Below are positions 38,066 through 46,264 of a stretch of DNA of 64,000 nt, in pieces. The number at the start of each line of letters is the position of its first letter. Position 1 is the stretch's first letter. The position numbers and the translations under genes were made by a program. The stretch spans positions 124,001 through 188,000 of the forward strand of contig NZ_VIKU02000006.1 of the NCBI RefSeq assembly GCF_009371985.2. The letters are read 5' to 3'. The notes beneath the pieces were generated by a model, which was not told where the DNA came from, did not search any database, and saw only the letters and a list, made by a program, of their open reading frames with translations. Source of the DNA: Pelagihabitans pacificus. Its GTDB lineage: Bacteria; Bacteroidota; Bacteroidia; Flavobacteriales; Flavobacteriaceae.

Positions 38066-38516
38066 GTGGTACCATCCCCTAAGAGCTTTATCGGTCCGGG
38101 GTATTGGTCCAAGGTGCATGGTGCGCCGCGTAATGCGAACTGCGTAATGCGCGCTGCGTGATGCGTAATGCACGATGCGTGGTGCGTACAGCGAGGCACG
38201 CGATGGTAATGCGTGATGCCACAAACAGGGTTCATGGCCATTGTTTTTTAATGATAGGGGCAGTTGGGCCACTGATCGGTCAGGGGCCGATCGTTATCGA
38301 TTACCGGTTATCGGGGACTGCCTACCGCCCGCACAAGGGATTGCAGTGGAAATACCGCAGACCGGCGCCAGGAGGGGCGAGGAATTGCAACGAAAAGCCC
38401 GACCCCACCACCCGTGGGGATGTGCCCGTCAAAAAGACTTTTGCAATCACTTTGCCATTCAATGGGTTGTTACTATCTTAGGTTAGGATTTGCATAACAG
38501 GGAAAACAGCTATAGA
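38066..38516. other. 451-base gap between aroE and the DUF349 gene
   Basis: Holds the heptamer repeat at 38131-38220. Beyond it are a 6-bp stem CCCCAC / GTGGGG (about 38403-38419) and two similar short phrases, GGATTGCAGTGGAAATAC (about 38338) and GGAATTGCAACGAAAAGCCC (about 38380), which resemble recurrent intergenic sequences of flavobacteria. I see no gene in it. Confidence 0.4.
38131..38220 (+). repeat. Degenerate heptamer/14-mer tandem repeat (TAATGCG)
   Basis: About six copies of a 14-base unit built from two heptamers, TAATGCG then nnnTGCG: TAATGCGAACTGCG (38131), TAATGCGCGCTGCG (38145), a half unit TGATGCG (38159), TAATGCACGATGCG (38166), TGGTGCGTACAGCG (38180), a 13-base variant (38194), and TAATGCGTGATGCC (38207). 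More diverged material extends upstream to about 38114. It lies in the intergenic region after aroE. Confidence 0.7.
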
Positions 38517-40748
38517 ATGCCAGAAGAAAATGAACAGGAAATGAAGGAAGTTTTGGGAGCGGATGAAGGGCAAGAGGCACCCGTAAAAGACCCTGATACG
38601 GCCAAGACAGCTGAAAGCGAGGAGCTTGCAACCACCGACGATGCCAAAGAAATGCCTGCCGCCGAAAATAAAACCCCGAAAGAACCCGAACCGACCGGCG
38701 ATACCGAGGAGCCGGACACCCAGCTAGTAGAACCTTCGGAGACGGTGGGGCCGGATACCCCGCTAGAAGGATCCTCGAAGACGGAGGAGCCCGCAACCAC
38801 TGAGGAAACGAAGGAAAACAAAGCGGTCGAGAAGGTCGAGGAAGCCCCCGCTTCCAAACCGGTGAAAGTGAAAAAATCGGAGGAAGACGAAAAAGCGCTG
38901 AACGAAATCGATGAGGAGAATGCGGAGGATGCCGAAGACCATGAAAACGAGCACAGACACCGAATCCCTATCTTGGATTACCATGCCATGTCGATGGAAA
39001 ACCTGGTAGGGGAGCTGCAGCGGCTGGTGCGCAACGAAAAGGTACAGGCCATTAAAAAACATGTGGACGGCATCAAATACGAATTTGATCTAAAGTTCCA
39101 GGAATTCATCGACGGCAAAAAGGAGGAGTTTATCGCCAATGGCGGCAATGAAATCGATTTCAGGTACAATTCGGTCACCAAACGGCAATTCAACGAGGTC
39201 TATTCGGACTACCGCGAGAAGCGCAACCAGTACTACAAAAACCTGGAGAATACCTTAAAGGAAAATCTGGCGAACCGATTGGAGATCATCGAGGAATTGA
39301 AGGGGCTGGTCAACGTCGAGGAAGATATCAATACTACCTATAACAACTTTAAAAGCATCCAGGAGCGCTGGCGCAATGCAGGACCCGTGCCCCGTACGCA
39401 TTACAATAACGTTTGGCGTACCTACCAGCACCATATCGAGATCTTCTACGATTTCCTGCACCTGAACCGTGAGTTGCGCGACCTTGACTTTAAACACAAT
39501 CTGGAGGAAAAGACCAAACTGGTGGAACGGGCCGAAGCCCTGGCCGAGGAAAAAGACCTCGGGAAAGCCTTTAGGGAACTCCAGATCTTGCATAAAGTCT
39601 GGAAAGAGGATATAGGACCTGTGGATCGGGAACACCGGGATGCGATCTGGGAACGTTTCAGCAATGCGACCAAGGTACTGCACCAACGCAAGCAGGAGCA
39701 CCAGAAAGAACTGGAGAAAAGCTACGAGGCCAACCTATTGCGAAAAAACGAGATCATTGCGCAAATCAGCGCGATTGCGGCCAATATTCCGAACAACCAT
39801 CGGGCCTTGCAGCAGCAGATGAAAGAAATCGCTGCATTGCGCGATACCTTTTTCAAGGCCGGCAAGGTACCGCAGCACGCCAATGAGGCGACTTGGGCAG
39901 CCTTTAAGGACGCGGTACGCACCTTTAATCATGGGAAAAACGCCTTTTATAAAAACCTGAAAAAAGAACAGCAACAAAACCTGGAAAAGAAAAGGGAGCT
40001 CCTGGCCATCGCCGAGGCCCACAAGGATAGCGAGGACTGGGAGGCGGCTACACAGGAAATGAAACGCATTCAGCGCGAATGGAAAAATATCGGCCATGTG
40101 CCCCGCAAATATTCCGACCGTATCTGGAAAGATTTCAAGGATGCCTGCAACCACTACTTCGACCGGCTGCATGCGCGCAAGAATAGTGCATACAAACAGG
40201 AGGAGGAAAACCTGGCCAAAAAGACAGCCTGTCTGGAACGTCTGCGCACATTCGAACTGAGCGGTGAGAAAGACAAGGACGTGGAAGCCGTAAAAGGGTT
40301 TATCGCCGAATGGAAAGGGTACGGGCGTGTTCCCTTCAAGAAAAAGGGAATCGACCAAAAGTTCAACAAGATCCTGGATGCACTATTCCGAAAAATAGGA
40401 CTGGACAAGCAGGAATCCGAACTGTTACAGTATGGCAACAAAATACAGCAATTGGCCAAATCGCAGGACCAGGAGCGCGCCATCGGGAACGAACGCCAGT
40501 TCATTCGCAAAAAGATTACCGAAAGCAAGAACGAAATCCGCCAATTGGAGACCAACCTGCAGTTTTTCTCCAATGCTTCGGAAGATAACCCTTTGGTACG
40601 TGACGTAATCAAGAACATCGATCGGCAGAAGGCGGCATTGGAGACCTGGAAGGGGAAGCTGAAAAAGCTGAACATAATGCAGCACCGACTTGAGCGGGCC
40701 GAGGAGGATAGCGAGACGAAGGCCCAAGCGTCTTCGGAAGAGGAGTAA
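38517..40748 (+). CDS. DUF349 domain protein
   Basis: A 743-residue cytosolic protein with an acidic, Glu/Pro/Thr-rich disordered N-terminus (about 1-135) and a long helical region with several DUF349 repeats, each marked by a W-K/R-x-x-G-x-V-P pattern such as WRNAGPVPRTHYN, WKEDIGPVDREH and WKNIGHVPRKYS. The last part is coiled coil. DUF349 proteins are widespread in Bacteroidota without an agreed role. The frame extends 9 codons up to a TTG at 38490, but ATG 38517 is preferred, since that TTG sits in a promoter-like TAGGATTTG. Confidence 0.8.
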   Translation: MPEENEQEMKEVLGADEGQEAPVKDPDTAKTAESEELATTDDAKEMPAAENKTPKEPEPTGDTEEPDTQLVEPSETVGPDTPLEGSSKTEEPATTEETKENKAVEKVEEAPASKPVKVKKSEEDEKALNEIDEENAEDAEDHENEHRHRIPILDYHAMSMENLVGELQRLVRNEKVQAIKKHVDGIKYEFDLKFQEFIDGKKEEFIANGGNEIDFRYNSVTKRQFNEVYSDYREKRNQYYKNLENTLKENLANRLEIIEELKGLVNVEEDINTTYNNFKSIQERWRNAGPVPRTHYNNVWRTYQHHIEIFYDFLHLNRELRDLDFKHNLEEKTKLVERAEALAEEKDLGKAFRELQILHKVWKEDIGPVDREHRDAIWERFSNATKVLHQRKQEHQKELEKSYEANLLRKNEIIAQISAIAANIPNNHRALQQQMKEIAALRDTFFKAGKVPQHANEATWAAFKDAVRTFNHGKNAFYKNLKKEQQQNLEKKRELLAIAEAHKDSEDWEAATQEMKRIQREWKNIGHVPRKYSDRIWKDFKDACNHYFDRLHARKNSAYKQEEENLAKKTACLERLRTFELSGEKDKDVEAVKGFIAEWKGYGRVPFKKKGIDQKFNKILDALFRKIGLDKQESELLQYGNKIQQLAKSQDQERAIGNERQFIRKKITESKNEIRQLETNLQFFSNASEDNPLVRDVIKNIDRQKAALETWKGKLKKLNIMQHRLERAEEDSETKAQASSEEE

Positions 40749-41370
40749 ACTTCCGGTTAAAAACAGCACCTATCAAAGCCTCCTATGAAATACCATCACT
40801 TGCGTCCCGAAGCATCGGGGCTTCGGACCGGTGACTTCCTCTAGCAGCATCGGGCGGCTCGTCGTTGGCAAAAAAACCTTAGCCCAACCGTTAGGGCACA
40901 TTCCGCAGAAGCTGACTTTTTTTACTTCGTGCCAAGGCACTCCCGCCCAAAAAGAAATGTGTTACGACTACCTGCTAAATCAAATTGGCAATAGAGCTCC
41001 CGACCGCCAAATCCCAGTTTTAGCAGGACTTCGAGTCCAAACAATGTTACAACAATACCTAAAAGCAGTTTATTCATGTCATATCCATTTTGATAGGCAT
41101 TCATGTTTTCGCCCTGCTCGGAATGTACGATACATCTTATTTCCAATACCGAAATATCCAGAACATACAGCCTCGAATGCGGCCTGGTTCGAGTACTAGC
41201 ATTGGAAACAATACGCAAACATTAAGAGAGCGTTTTAAACGATAGTTAAGGGATTTTACTATATTTCCATAGAAATCAATAGCCCGCGCTTCTACCCGCA
41301 CACTGTGATCGCAGCTGTGATGTTTAGCAGGTCGTTACCGGTAAGCTAAAAAGAACGTATATCAATCAAT
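40749..41370. other. 622-base intergenic region with hairpins
   Basis: Contains a stable hairpin at 40804-40828 (GTCC[C]GAAGC / GCTTCGGAC around a short loop, no T run), a short palindrome GCCCAAC-C-GTTAGGGC at 40882-40897, and the 10-base palindrome TTACCGGTAA near 41336. The only candidate gene is the doubtful minus-strand frame at 40922-41077. This is the boundary where base composition turns A+T-rich. Confidence 0.5.
40922..41077 (-). CDS. Doubtful small membrane protein
   Basis: A 51-residue frame starting MNKLLLGIVVTLFGLEVLL, a plausible single membrane helix, followed by a charged tail. A second ATG lies 9 codons upstream at 41104. I know no homologue and there is no clear promoter. 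It may be a remnant or chance. Confidence 0.25.
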   Translation of the reverse strand: MNKLLLGIVVTLFGLEVLLKLGFGGRELYCQFDLAGSRNTFLFGRECLGTK

Positions 41371-42264
41371 ATGCACAAATCACTGATTCCAATATTATTT
41401 TCATTAATCTTTCTAAATACGGGTGAGGAACCACCTTTAAAACTTATAGATGAACAGAAAAAAATTATAGCTGAGTTGAGCGGTCACAGTAAATTAGAAA
41501 ATGGTAAAACAATATCTAGTAGAAGCACAAAAGAAGAAAGACAGCTAACACGTGAATATTTGTCAAACCTAATTGCATCTACCGGACTCAAGCCCCAAGT
41601 TCAAGAATACAAACTGCCAAACGTGAACCCTTTAGTTGATTTATTATTTGAGCCCTTTGCGGGAGCCAATGTTTACACTATTCTGCCATCAACAAATCAG
41701 AGCGATGACTATATCGTATTCGGCGCCCATTTTGACACAGAACGTAACTGTCCCGGTGCAATCGATAATGCTACGGGTATCGCTATAGGGTATGGTCTAA
41801 TTGAGAAATTGATCGATGTAAAGGAAAGGAACGTCAATGTCATATTGGTTTTCTTTGACCAAGAGGAGGAAGATTTAATAGGAAGTCAGGCATTTGCGAA
41901 AAAATTAAAAAAAGAAAAATTCAAAATCCTCTCGGTACACACGATGGACACAATGGGTTGGGATAGGGATGAAGATAGCGCTATCGAACTGGAATTACCC
42001 ACTAACTATCTAAAGGATATTTATATTAAAACTGGTAAAAGGCTTGGAATACCTATATATACTACAAAAGTAAACTCGACCGACCATCATTCTTTTAGGG
42101 AATTAGGATTTAATGCCACTGGATTAACGGACGAACTTGTTAACGGCGATTATGCACCTTACAAGGATACAGCAAAGGATACGTATGAAACAGTCAATTT
42201 TAACTACGTTGCATCGTGTACAGAATTAGTTTACGAAGTCGCCAAAACATTAATTGAACAATGA
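41371..42264 (+). CDS. M28 family zinc aminopeptidase
   Basis: A 297-residue exported peptidase (hydrophobic start, about 1-17). The two-zinc site of M28 is complete: FGAHFDTE, AIDNATG, FDQEEEDLIGS (catalytic and ligand Glu), HTMDTMGW and TDHHSF. Codon use is more A+T-rich than in the genes before 41 kb. Its stop overlaps the next start (ATGA), so the small membrane protein is its operon partner. Confidence 0.88.
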   Translation: MHKSLIPILFSLIFLNTGEEPPLKLIDEQKKIIAELSGHSKLENGKTISSRSTKEERQLTREYLSNLIASTGLKPQVQEYKLPNVNPLVDLLFEPFAGANVYTILPSTNQSDDYIVFGAHFDTERNCPGAIDNATGIAIGYGLIEKLIDVKERNVNVILVFFDQEEEDLIGSQAFAKKLKKEKFKILSVHTMDTMGWDRDEDSAIELELPTNYLKDIYIKTGKRLGIPIYTTKVNSTDHHSFRELGFNATGLTDELVNGDYAPYKDTAKDTYETVNFNYVASCTELVYEVAKTLIEQ

Positions 42265-42656
42265 ATATTTTAAAAAGCATATATAAATCCAAATCATTGT
42301 ACGCGATGCTTGGTATTTCTATGGCATATTTTTTATTCAAGAGCTTTCAGTATTTGATAATTGGCAGCTACGTTCCAATATTGTTCATAGCATTTATGGT
42401 TATTCTTATTTATTGGAGTTTTACTGTAACCCGTACAACTCATTATCGGATTTTGAAGTTTTGGGCGATTTTAGTAATTTTTTGGGCAATCGCAAGATTT
42501 GGTGTTTGGCTGATGTTCAAAATTGATGTAACCTTGACAGAATCCCATATAAGGGAACAATTTGGCATAGTACCTCATGTCGTATCCATTTTGATGTTAT
42601 GTATCGGAATTGGAATACTTAGGCAGATAAAAAAGCCAGCAGGTAACAACGTATAG
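42261..42656 (+). CDS. Small four-helix membrane protein
   Basis: A 131-residue hydrophobic protein with about four membrane segments, translated from an ATG that overlaps the M28 stop. I recognise no family. Its last codons (ending GNNV) fall within the palindromic element at 42642-42682. Confidence 0.6.
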   Translation: MNILKSIYKSKSLYAMLGISMAYFLFKSFQYLIIGSYVPILFIAFMVILIYWSFTVTRTTHYRILKFWAILVIFWAIARFGVWLMFKIDVTLTESHIREQFGIVPHVVSILMLCIGIGILRQIKKPAGNNV

Positions 42657-42682
42657 GCTCAACTGCAGTGGAATTACTATAC
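42642..42682. repeat. Nested palindrome after the M28 operon
   Basis: GGTAACAAC (42642-42650) followed by GTATAG (42651-42656) pairing with CTATAC (42677-42682), with the perfect 8-base palindrome ACTGCAGT (42662-42669) in the middle. It overlaps the stop codon of the preceding gene. The start resembles those of the elements at 43558 and 44846. Confidence 0.45.
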
Positions 42683-42718
42683 CGGGTGCATGCAATACGA
42701 GACAACTTTTTATTTAGG

Positions 42719-43519
42719 ATGAAAATCAAAATGAAATTAGCAGCAGCATTCTTACTAGTTTTAAGCATTTCATGTAAAGGACAATCCAAACATAGCCCTA
42801 ATGTATTTATCAAGGGTATCCCGACCATGGTTGGGCCAAAGATCATGGACTCAGGTTATCCCCTTCCCATAGCAATTTTCACCGATAGTTCAAGACAAGA
42901 TGTTCATTACAGTGGCTGGGCTAATTATGATGATGTTTATATTGCCGACCCTGATGACGCCAATTCACCGATTATTATACATAAAGAAGTAGAAGACGTT
43001 TCTTTTGAGTTGGCAGCAAACAAAATTTCCAAGAACTATGGCTTTGGCCATTTCGATATTGAAACAATAAAACGAAGTCCATTCTATCAAAAATACAATT
43101 TGGATATCGCGTATGGACTAGCAAAAACGGAACTCAACGGAAAAGCAGCAACCACCATCATACAAGGTCAAAGATTAGACGGTAATACATATCTTGTCAT
43201 ACTAACCATAGTTCAGGACGAGTTATTTAAAAAATGGTCCGGCATGAACATCCTATTGATGCAAATGGGTTATATACAGACCTTTAAAACATTGCCAAAA
43301 GAAATGGTGGAGGTTGCCGTAAACGGTTCTGCCAATGAAAAATTGAAATACTTTGAGAGGGTCAATGCACGAGCCCAGACAGCCATATCAAATCAATCGG
43401 TAGAGAAAGGAAAAATAAATGATGAAATAATGAGAATGCTATCCGACAAAGCGCAATTGGATGTTATCCAATTTCAATGGGATATGAGCAATGATATTTT
43501 GTATGGGAACGGTTGGTAA
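42719..43519 (+). CDS. Uncharacterised lipoprotein
   Basis: A 266-residue lipoprotein (Cys19 in LSISCKGQS). No family recognised. It is mixed alpha/beta with no repeats; the middle holds GKAATTIIQGQRLDGNTYLV, reminiscent of a small stress- or surface-associated domain, but this is weak. A second ATG occurs at 42731. It is a single gene between palindromic spacers. Confidence 0.6.
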   Translation: MKIKMKLAAAFLLVLSISCKGQSKHSPNVFIKGIPTMVGPKIMDSGYPLPIAIFTDSSRQDVHYSGWANYDDVYIADPDDANSPIIIHKEVEDVSFELAANKISKNYGFGHFDIETIKRSPFYQKYNLDIAYGLAKTELNGKAATTIIQGQRLDGNTYLVILTIVQDELFKKWSGMNILLMQMGYIQTFKTLPKEMVEVAVNGSANEKLKYFERVNARAQTAISNQSVEKGKINDEIMRMLSDKAQLDVIQFQWDMSNDILYGNGW

Positions 43520-43557
43520 ATATCCTATTGTGGAAATCGAAAGAAAAAGGCCTGCAT

Positions 43558-43690
43558 ACAACGAGGACGGCAAACAATTACTTGTTTTCAACCACTTCTG
43601 AACCCCCAAGCACCAAGACTGACTGGTCTTCAGTTTGGTGTGTATCTGCAAATTTAAGCGCTCATGCCGTCCTTTCGCTACGCGCGTAGG
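43558..43690. repeat. Long nested imperfect palindrome
   Basis: Outer arms AGGACGGCA (43564-43572) and TGCCGTCCT (43665-43673); inner arms CACCAAGACTG (43611-43621) and CAGTTTGGTG (43631-43640), a 10-bp stem with a one-base bulge. The element starts ATACAACG, like the neighbouring elements. The rest of the 306-base gap (43520-43825) shows no gene. Confidence 0.5.
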
Positions 43691-43825
43691 AGGCAAGAAC
43701 CAAATCATAGCCGATATCTCCCTATCCCTTCTATCTTAGCTCAGATTAATAATCCGGAAACTACTATATTTATGAACAATAAATAATGTTTCGTAAACTA
43801 CGAGCCGAGACCGTTACCCACCATC

Positions 43826-44845
43826 ATGAAAAAAACTTGGAAAAACGTTTTAGTATGCTTTCTGATTTCAAGTTCATTCACCTCCAGTGCCCAGAATTCA
43901 AAAACTAAAACAACTCTTGATAAAATAATCGAACACGTGGAAAATAGTTCGCTCTATCGAAAAAACATTGACTGGGCCGCTCTCAAAAAAGAAATGTATG
44001 TACTTGCAACAAACGCTGATTCCGTTTCTCATCTCAAACCCGCACTTGATTTAATGCTGAAAACGTTAAATGATACACATGGTCGTGTTTTTCACAACAA
44101 TCAATATCTATCATACTATTCTGGGGAAAAGAAAGAGCACCGGAAAAATATTGATTGGGATGTTTATACTGAAATTCAGTCAGCACAGGTTTATGAATTC
44201 AAAGCCACAAATATTCAGGACAGTATCGGATATGTAAGAATCGTTGGGCTTCCAATGGGAGACAATCAAAAAATGTCATCCAATATTCAAAACGCTGTTT
44301 GCAAGCTAATCGAAAACGGGGCGAAAAAGTGGATTATAGATTTAAGATATAATGGTGGTGGAAATATGTTCCCGATGGTCGAAGGATTAGCGAATATCAT
44401 TGGCGACGGAATCGTTGGAGGAACAGAAGGCGTTACGGAAGATGAAAGTTCTGTTTGGCAAATTAAAGATGGGGATTTCTTCTATGACGAACAAAATGTG
44501 GCGATAGAAAACAAATGCCCAATCCTTGAACTTCAAAGAGTCGCGGTCTTGACGAGTGTTTACACCGCAAGTTCAGGAGAAGCTTTAGCCGTGATTTTAA
44601 AAAATAGACCAAGGACAAGATTTTTTGGGAATAAAACTATGGGAATGGTTACCGCAACCGATTATAACCAGATTGATAGTTTAACCGCAATGATGATTTC
44701 CGTAAGTTACTATAAAGACCGAGAATCCAATCTGTACAATGAATTTGTAGATGTTGATGAAATAGTTGATTTTGATCCAAAAGTGGAAACGAACGAAGAC
44801 AAAGGAATAAGTCGAGCGATTGAATGGTTAAACGAAAACAAGTAA
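43826..44845 (+). CDS. S41 family C-terminal-processing-like peptidase
   Basis: A 339-residue exported peptidase (signal peptide about 1-22, ending SSAQN). The S41 core is complete: IDLRYNGGGNMFPM, the nucleophile Ser in YTASSGEALAV, and GNKTMGMVT where the Lys acts as base. A helical N-terminal domain precedes it, but there is no PDZ domain. It stands alone between palindromes. Substrate unknown. Confidence 0.85.
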   Translation: MKKTWKNVLVCFLISSSFTSSAQNSKTKTTLDKIIEHVENSSLYRKNIDWAALKKEMYVLATNADSVSHLKPALDLMLKTLNDTHGRVFHNNQYLSYYSGEKKEHRKNIDWDVYTEIQSAQVYEFKATNIQDSIGYVRIVGLPMGDNQKMSSNIQNAVCKLIENGAKKWIIDLRYNGGGNMFPMVEGLANIIGDGIVGGTEGVTEDESSVWQIKDGDFFYDEQNVAIENKCPILELQRVAVLTSVYTASSGEALAVILKNRPRTRFFGNKTMGMVTATDYNQIDSLTAMMISVSYYKDRESNLYNEFVDVDEIVDFDPKVETNEDKGISRAIEWLNENK

Positions 44846-44984
44846 CCGTAGGTGACAACCGCTATAAGTGATTCAATGAAGACGGGCAGGTTTCTTGTCC
44901 TTGCATCCTCCTGAGAATTCAATTGGAATTTTCAGCTTGTTGTTCACCTGCCTGCGATTGGTAGGCTTTTAGCGTTTCACCGAC
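44846..44984. repeat. 140-base nested palindrome (attC-like architecture)
   Basis: Three nested arm pairs. Outermost: GTAGGTGACAACCGCTATAAG (from about 44848) with CTTTTAGCGTTTCACCGAC (about 44966-44984), matching at most positions. Middle: GGCAGGT (44885-44891) and ACCTGCC (44946-44952). Innermost: CTGAGAATTC / GAATTTTCAG (44911-44935), a 10-bp stem with one G-T pair and a 5-base loop. There is no T run, so it is not a simple terminator. Confidence 0.55.
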
Positions 44985-45024
44985 TTTATCTAACACCGTC
45001 ATTGACAATTGAAAAATAAAATAA

Positions 45025-45486
45025 ATGATCAAGGGACTTTATGAAACCCATTTATTTGTGGAGAAAATTGAGCGTTCGGTTGAGTTTTATAGTGAGGTCC
45101 TTGGACTAAGGCTATGCCATTATGAAGAAGAGCGAAAAGCAGCTTTCTTTTGGATTGGGAAAGATAAACAATCAATGCTCGGCTTATGGGAAAAACCAAA
45201 AGAAGAAATCGATATTCGACATTTTGCCTTTGAATGTGAACCGGAATGGGTATTGAACGAATCAGTGAACTACTTAAAATCACGGAACTTAAATTTTAGG
45301 AACTTTTTAGACGATGGAACCGAGCGACCCATGGTATTTGCTTGGATGCCGGCGATAGCGATTTACTTTGACGACCCTGACGGACACTCCCTTGAATTCA
45401 TTGGAATTCTCAACGGAAAGTCTAGACCTGGAAAAGGAATAATTGCTTATGACCAATGGTTGGAATTGGAAAAAAATGGAAAATAA
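45025..45486 (+). CDS. VOC-superfamily (glyoxalase/dioxygenase-like) protein
   Basis: A 153-residue protein with two beta-alpha-beta-beta-beta units of the vicinal oxygen chelate fold. Visible parts are ETHLFVEKIERSVEFYSEVLGL, a ligand-like IRHFAFECE and FDDPDGHSLEFIG. Candidate metal ligands are the His in ETHL, the His in RHFAF and the Glu in LEFIG. The reaction is unknown; such enzymes act in detoxification or antibiotic resistance. Confidence 0.8.
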   Translation: MIKGLYETHLFVEKIERSVEFYSEVLGLRLCHYEEERKAAFFWIGKDKQSMLGLWEKPKEEIDIRHFAFECEPEWVLNESVNYLKSRNLNFRNFLDDGTERPMVFAWMPAIAIYFDDPDGHSLEFIGILNGKSRPGKGIIAYDQWLELEKNGK

Positions 45487-45620
45487 AGGGATGCAACTGT
45501 AGCTTTTATGAAAAGCTAAGGACTATTCAATCGAGCACTCCTACCCTAAAATAACCAAAACATTATGTCCTGTGTAGTTGGAAAGAATTAAATTTAACCC
45601 ATTCATTAAATCCTCATAAA

Positions 45621-46031
45621 TTGAAAACCAATACCATTCTCTCAATCTTTGTCGCCATGGTATGGTGTATCAGCTGCCAGCAGCCTACGTCATCCGATAC
45701 TTCCAAAATCAAAAAAGGCATGATCAAAGTGGCGATACTATATCCGAACACTGAGGGGAAAACGTTCGATATGGACTACTATTCCAACAAACACATGCCA
45801 ATGGTCGCGGGTTTATTCGGCGACTCCTTAAAACTGTACACGATTGATAAGGGAATAGCTGGTAGAACGCCCGATGAACCCCTTCCCTATGTGGCCATTG
45901 GATATTTTTACTTTGACAAGCTTTCTGCCTATCACAATTCTTTCGGACCCAACGCTGAGACAATCTTAGGTGATATCCCTAACTATACCAATATTCAGCC
46001 TATTGTCCAAATTAGTGAGGTGTTGCATTGA
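45621..46031 (+). CDS. EthD-domain lipoprotein
   Basis: A 136-residue protein with an EthD-type dimeric alpha-beta barrel (MIKVAILYPNTEGKTFDMDYY, a conserved start of the family). The start is TTG at 45621, giving a hydrophobic leader with WCISCQQ, a lipoprotein signal. EthD-like proteins are normally cytosolic, so export is unusual. A short hairpin AGCTTTT-ATG-AAAAGCT sits before it at 45501-45517. Function unknown. Confidence 0.7.
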   Translation: MKTNTILSIFVAMVWCISCQQPTSSDTSKIKKGMIKVAILYPNTEGKTFDMDYYSNKHMPMVAGLFGDSLKLYTIDKGIAGRTPDEPLPYVAIGYFYFDKLSAYHNSFGPNAETILGDIPNYTNIQPIVQISEVLH

Positions 46032-46264
46032 CTATTTAAGGTCGGGTACCATTACAATCCAAGAGCTTTTAGGGGGGGTTCCAAGACAGTACGGCCGGCA
46101 ACACGAACTGCAGAATGCCGAAAACATTCCATAACCATAGCTTTTGGTAAAGGTTGGTATTGGTTTAAGAGGAACGTGGAAGAAGGGTCGAGTAAAATAG
46201 CGTACCTTTTACTTAACATTGAAGCAATAACCTGAAGTTAAAGGGATGGGCAAAACAAGTTATC

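Noticed and set aside
38131-38220. CRISPR array
   Set aside because: The repeats are 7-14 bases, degenerate and without spacers; no cas gene is present.
40882-40897. Integron attI/attC core site (GCCCAAC / GTTAGGGC)
   Set aside because: One arm does not fit the core consensus, the arms are one base apart, and no integrase is in the window; most likely chance.
40831-41199. Plus-strand frame of 122 codons
   Set aside because: No family similarity, no promoter or ribosome-binding site, and located in a hairpin-rich gap.
44911-44935. Ordinary terminator after the S41 gene
   Set aside because: There is no T run after the stem, and it lies inside two larger inverted repeats.
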